Positions 61,401 through 64,000 of a stretch of DNA of 64,000 nucleotides are shown one piece after another. Position 1 is the first letter of the stretch. Every line of letters begins with the position of its first letter. Origin of the DNA: Flexivirga oryzae (GTDB lineage: Bacteria; Actinomycetota; Actinomycetes; Actinomycetales; Dermatophilaceae); assembly GCF_014190805.1 (NCBI RefSeq), contig NZ_JACHVQ010000001.1:1426001-1490000 (forward strand), read 5' to 3'. The translations under genes and the position numbers were made by a program. Below the pieces are notes generated by a model. The model worked only from the letters and a program-made list of their open reading frames with translations. It had not been told where the DNA came from and ran no database searches.

Positions 61401-62213
61401 GTCGTCTCGCTCAGTGAGGGCTTCAACGCCGGCTGGCGGGCGACCGACGCGGCCGGGCACCGGCTCCAGTCCGTCGAGGTGGACGGATGGCGGCAGGGCT
61501 TCCGGCTGGTCGGCAGCGGCGCCGACACGGTCACGCTGCGGTTCACACCGACCACGCCGCAGCGGCTCGGTCTGCTGGTGGGCGCGCTCCTCGCGCTGGC
61601 GCTGCTGCTGACCTTCCTCGCCGCGGCCCTGGTGTGCCGGCGGTCCGGGCGCAACGACCTCGACGAGCTCGGCCGGCGCGGTGGGTCACTCGGCCGACGC
61701 GGTGGGGCGCCCGGCGAGCGCGCTGGGCGGTCGTTGAGCGCGGAGGAGCGGAGCGGGGGAGCAGTCGAAGCGACGTCGGGTGACCTCGACAAGCTCGGCC
61801 GGCGCGGTGGGTCACTCGGCCGGCGCGGTGGGTCACTCGGCCGACGCGGTGGGGCGCCCGGCCGGCGCGGTGGGGCGCCCGGCCGACGCGGTGGGTCACT
61901 CGGCCGGCTCGCGGCCGTCGTCGTCGGCTTCCTGGTCGCCGGGCCCCTGGGCATCCTGCCCGGCGTCGTCGCGGCTGCCACACCCCGCCGGTGGCTGCGG
62001 CATGTTGCGGCAATCGCGCTGGTCGCGTCCTGTGTCGCCCTGGCGTTCTTCGGTGTCGTCGACGCCACGTCGGCGGGCGCGATCGCCGGTCAGCTGCTGG
62101 CGACCGTCACGCTTGCCGCGCTGGCACGCGCGGCGTGCGGGTCCGCCGGTGCACCCGACGCAGGATCGGCTGCTCCACCAGCGTCGCCGACGCCCACGCG
62201 ATCAGCCAGCTGA
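58446..62213 (+). CDS. AftD-like GT-C glycosyltransferase family protein (DUF3367-type), copy 2
   Basis: 1255 residues. Same architecture as the 47124 gene: acidic motif DTKIDLTISPWRYLGRSLDA after helix 1 (compare TDIKPEVYLAPGRMIGQYLS), membrane domain to about 430, extracytoplasmic part with a discoidin-like SAFDGDDGTAWLTGDHARE, and C-terminal helices. Between those helices lies a run of LGRRGGS-type heptapeptides broken by an 84-bp insert (see repeat). The last 36 codons overlap the convergent acyltransferase gene, so the native C-terminus may have been extended by loss of a stop. Confidence 0.8.
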   Translation: MTEGYDAQVDAPADRRRVHRIQLLLMLAVFVVLPWLVSPGRTEPDTKIDLTISPWRYLGRSLDAWNNHAGLGELQNQAYGYLFPMGPIFGVCRSLGIPGWATQRVWWTLLLVVSFLGAQQLIRRLGVAGPLPAIAGGAAYALAPRMLTVLPVISIEAWPMALAPWLVVAVLPLTRRSLTRAELIRALALAGVLTAALGGVNATASGIVLALPFVFLLTHPVGRRRLLLWVGTAVLGGLWWLLPLLVLGRYAYPFLDYIETASITTAVTSVPNVFRGADDWIAYILDSADHPVWQGGWVLAQSVTAIIATGVVAAVGCWGLLRLRGHLARWTLCCAVAAVLFMSLGHGGSVGSPLSEPVRALLDGALAPLRNVHKADPVLRLPLVIGLAAVLHHVSSSGKARHRFAPAIIALAVAVAATPIWQGRVGAADAYAAIPTQWTQVAHEIDSAAKTSGGATLLLPNSRTPTYTWGSTTDEPLAALAASPVVTREAAPLGIPGSTRILDVVDQLAATGVSQPSLAAGLARLGIERVVLRRDLAPSVRAQPWQRVQRTLRLSPGFRQQAVYGEGGSTLTVYDITGAADKGAAVYSSEPVTVAGGPEALFAMYAAGVLSEDQWYQLDSRVSGNADVVTDSMPWRAYNDGVPTAYAYSPVLTRGDDEPTRIGAKDLPPATDPSTQPAREWIGWSDVQVSSSAADPFATHYLDVRDGPASAFDGDDGTAWLTGDHAREAWLRGTLRKPTAVSKVTLRLAGPAQHATLPERVHVTVGGHTETVAVRGRTTITVPVRGADVRSITVRLDASGDAIDPVLGIVGMTLAGTRLGSVIDVPQPVDLSSRTLLLTRLPEDGPSITRQVHLAGDGAVAGTVWLRTDGRSISSRCGAAGSITVRSADGSTQRIPLRLKGKAWTVKGALIRATTCGSSSAAAERRSVSRPRATTITVSASHGLTPELASFGKPPIAPSTDRAITSVSGDSGDRVIRVGAGGAGDVVSLSEGFNAGWRATDAAGHRLQSVEVDGWRQGFRLVGSGADTVTLRFTPTTPQRLGLLVGALLALALLLTFLAAALVCRRSGRNDLDELGRRGGSLGRRGGAPGERAGRSLSAEERSGGAVEATSGDLDKLGRRGGSLGRRGGSLGRRGGAPGRRGGAPGRRGGSLGRLAAVVVGFLVAGPLGILPGVVAAATPRRWLRHVAAIALVASCVALAFFGVVDATSAGAIAGQLLATVTLAALARAACGSAGAPDAGSAAPPASPTPTRSAS
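61668..61898 (+). repeat. 21-bp in-frame repeats with 84-bp insert inside the AftD-like gene
   Basis: Two 21-bp units (61668-61709), an 84-bp non-repeat segment (61710-61793), then five more units (61794-61898), encoding LGRRGGS/LGRRGGA/PGRRGGA. The unit block is preceded on both sides of the insert by nearly the same GACCTCGAC sequence, and the insert contains GGTCGTTGAGCGCGGAGGAG, resembling a dispersed actinobacterial repeat. All lengths keep the reading frame. Confidence 0.85.
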
Positions 62214-63243
62214 AGACGAGCACCGCGAACAGCACCGCGCTGAACCCGCCGGTGAACAGCGCCCACCCGGAGACCCGGTAGATGACCTGGAGCACCAGCA
62301 CGTGCCAGAGGAAGACACCGTACGACAGGTCACCGACGAACCGCGTCGCGGGAGACGCCGCCACCGCGCACCAGCGTTCGTCCGACGGCCCCCTCACCGC
62401 CGCGAGCAGCAGCAGGCCGGCCAGCAGCGTGTAGAGCAGCTCCTTCGCCACCGCCGCCCCGACCGTCGGCGCGTGCAGGTCGCGCGGGCCGGCGATGCCG
62501 CTGGACGCGATCAGGTAGACGACGCCGGCGGCGGCCAGCCAGGTGCCCACCCCGATGTCCCGCAACCGGTCCAGGTCGCCGCGCTGGACGGCGATCGCGA
62601 GCGCCGCGCCGGCGGCGAACCAGGCCGCGTGCCCGAGCACGCTGGTCCCGAGCACGCCGGCGTGGGTCGTCGGGCTGTGCTGCGTCCACACCGCGGTCAC
62701 GGCCTGTATGACGACGCCGCCCGCGACGGTGGCACCGAGTGCGCCGTACACGGCCCGGGGTGACCGTTGCAGTAAGCGCCCGAGCGCGCGGCCGATCACC
62801 GGCACGAGGACGTAGAACGACACCTCGGTGGTGAGGCTCCAGGTCTGGCTGAACGACTGGTACGACGTGTCGGCATACCCCTGCACCAGGAGCAGATGCG
62901 CGACGACCTTCCCGATGCCGCCGAGGCCGGCGCCGCCGACGGCACCCCAGGTGCCGGCCACCAGCAGCACCGCGGCCAGCGCGATCAGGTAGGCGGGCAG
63001 GATGCGGGCGGCGCGGCGGCCGGCATACCCGCCGATCCGTTGCGGCGGAGCGCCCGGCAGCCACGGGCGGAGCAGCAGGAACGCGCTGATCGCGAAGAAG
63101 ACTGCAACCCCGCTGTCGCCACGGGCCAGCAGCCCGCCGGACAGGTCGAGGTGGTCCGCGCCGGTCCAGAAACCGACGTGGGACAGCAGCACCAGCAGCG
63201 CTGCGAGCCCGCGCAGGCCGTCGATCAGCCGATAACGCGCCAT
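62107..63243 (-). CDS. Acyltransferase-3 family protein (no SGNH domain)
   Basis: 378 residues, about 10 helices. MARYRLIDGLRGLAALLVLL with catalytic-type His in LSHVGFW, GVAVFFAISAFLLLRPWL, GYAGRRAARILPAYLI and QTWSLTTEVSFYVLVP. Integral-membrane O-acyltransferase for surface sugars. GGAGAGGAGG lies 4 nt before the ATG. Its 3' end overlaps the AftD-like gene by 107 nt. Confidence 0.85.
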   Translation of the reverse strand: MARYRLIDGLRGLAALLVLLSHVGFWTGADHLDLSGGLLARGDSGVAVFFAISAFLLLRPWLPGAPPQRIGGYAGRRAARILPAYLIALAAVLLVAGTWGAVGGAGLGGIGKVVAHLLLVQGYADTSYQSFSQTWSLTTEVSFYVLVPVIGRALGRLLQRSPRAVYGALGATVAGGVVIQAVTAVWTQHSPTTHAGVLGTSVLGHAAWFAAGAALAIAVQRGDLDRLRDIGVGTWLAAAGVVYLIASSGIAGPRDLHAPTVGAAVAKELLYTLLAGLLLLAAVRGPSDERWCAVAASPATRFVGDLSYGVFLWHVLVLQVIYRVSGWALFTGGFSAVLFAVLVFSWLIAWASATLVEQPILRRVHRRTRTPRVPARQA

Positions 63244-63270
63244 CCGGCCTCCTCTCCAAGGCTGCGAGAG

Positions 63271-63287
63271 CTACTCTGCAGTAGATT
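63271..63287. promoter_or_regulatory. Inverted repeat and -10 in divergent gap
   Basis: CTACT-CTGC-AGTAG inverted repeat (63271-63284) overlapping TAGATT (63282-63287), a possible -10 for the sugar kinase gene. Lies in the 83-nt gap between divergent starts; could be an operator for both. Confidence 0.3.
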
Positions 63288-63326
63288 TCCTGCGCACGCA
63301 CCTTTCGGAAGGCCGAAGACAGACCG

Positions 63327-64000
63327 ATGACTGCACGCGACGACGTACTGCCCGATGACGGCGCCGTCGATCACAGCCGCCCCGTGCTGCGTGCCCGGGC
63401 GCCGCTGCGGATCTCCTTCGCCGGCGGCGGCACCGACGTCACACCCTTCCCGGAGCGGGAGGGCGGGGCGGTGCTGTCGGCGACGATCTCGGCGTTCGCG
63501 TTCAGCACGCTCCGTCCGCGCACCGACGGTCAGGTGACGGTCCGCTCGCTGGACTACGGCACCTCGATCGGGTTCGGCATCGACGAACCGGTCGAGTACG
63601 ACGGCAAGCTCGACCTGCCCAAGGCCGCCATCAAACGGGTGCGGGACATCGAGGGCGCGCGCCCGTCCGGCGGGTTCGACCTGTTCCTGCACACGCAGGC
63701 GCCGCCCGGGTCCGGGCTGGGCTCCTCGAGCGCGGTGATGGTGTCGTGATCGGGCTGGTCGCCCAGCACTGCGGCCTCGACCTCACGCCGTACGACGTCG
63801 CCGAGCTGGCCTACCGGCTGGAGCGGGAGGACCTCGCCATACCCGGCGGCTCCCAGGACCAGTACGCAGCCGCGTTCGGTGGTTTCAACTACATCGAGTT
63901 CCAGCCAGAGCAGGTCGTGGTCAACCCGCTGCGGGTGCGCGACGACACGGTGCACGAGCTGGAGCACAACATGCTGCTGGCGTTCACCGGCAACACCCGG
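63327..64000 (+). pseudogene. GHMP-family sugar kinase (heptose-7-phosphate kinase-like), frameshifted, cut by window
   Basis: N-terminal RAPLRISFAGGGTDVTPF and the ATP loop PPGSGLGSSSAVMVS match D-glycero-D-manno-heptose 7-phosphate kinase-type proteins. Directly after that loop TCG TGA stops the frame at 63749. Reading resumes in the next frame as GLVAQHCGLDLTPYDVAELA and PGGSQDQYAAAFGGFNYIEF, family sequence that stays open to the window end. Restoring one base (TCGCTGATC for TCGTGATC at 63744-63751) rejoins the two. Either a real lesion or a base-calling error. GGAAGG precedes the ATG. Function if intact: phosphorylates a sugar phosphate at C1 for a GDP-heptose-type donor. Confidence 0.7.

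Noticed and set aside
63744..63751. Programmed ribosomal frameshift in the sugar kinase
   Set aside because: No slippery heptamer or following structure at TCGTGATC; a one-base deletion or sequencing error explains it better.
1..64000. GTATGNC as a polar chromosome-segregation signal (KOPS-like) or Chi-like site
   Set aside because: The two orientations are about equally frequent on the + strand, so there is no polarity in this window.

Overview
This is GC-rich chromosomal DNA from an actinobacterium. I infer Micrococcales, possibly close to Dermacoccaceae or Intrasporangiaceae. The grounds are the his/trp/lgt/glt/pyk gene order, an ANTAR-type PdtaR regulator, a PolA without proofreading residues, DUF3367 (AftD-like) glycosyltransferases and many leaderless start sites. 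I see no insertion sequence, prophage, CRISPR array or rRNA.

Layout. 1-1378: ectoine genes ectA and ectB on the minus strand, with ectB cut by the window edge. 1541-10634: histidine and tryptophan genes (hisF, a DinB-like enzyme on the other strand, hisI, trpE, two small membrane proteins, trpC, trpB, trpA), mostly overlapping by 4 nt, then lgt and a family 2 glycosyltransferase. 10847-14655: a 1060-residue CDP-glycerol glycerophosphotransferase fused to HAD-like domains, then the wreck of a pyruvyl-transferase gene. 14693-22464: gltB, gltD, a 17-bp hairpin, pyk and tRNA-Leu(CAA). 22526-33509: mixed housekeeping genes (acyl-CoA dehydrogenase, alpha/beta hydrolase, MgtC-like protein, PdtaR, thioesterase, polA) with an eight-copy 51-bp tandem repeat in a 657-bp divergent gap.

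33502-64000 is almost entirely a cell-surface glycan locus. It holds a sugar nucleotidyltransferase, three consecutive acyltransferase-SGNH genes of nearly equal length, two related polytopic membrane proteins flanking that triplet, a flippase, two very large AftD-like GT-C enzymes, further glycosyltransferases and methyltransferases, a 50-residue membrane peptide next to the glycosyltransferase operon, another acyltransferase, and a sugar (heptose-type) kinase with an apparent 1-nt frameshift. Together they would make, modify by O-acylation and methylation, and export a wall or capsule polysaccharide. An unrelated-looking M20 peptidase sits in the middle.

Three signals run through the whole window. 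Many genes begin 6-8 nt after a -10 hexamer, which marks leaderless transcripts. The degenerate word GTATGNC (complement GNCATAC) occurs roughly 77 times in any reading frame and accounts for most of the rare ATA codons. Decay is visible in two surface-sugar genes (the pyruvyl transferase and the sugar kinase).
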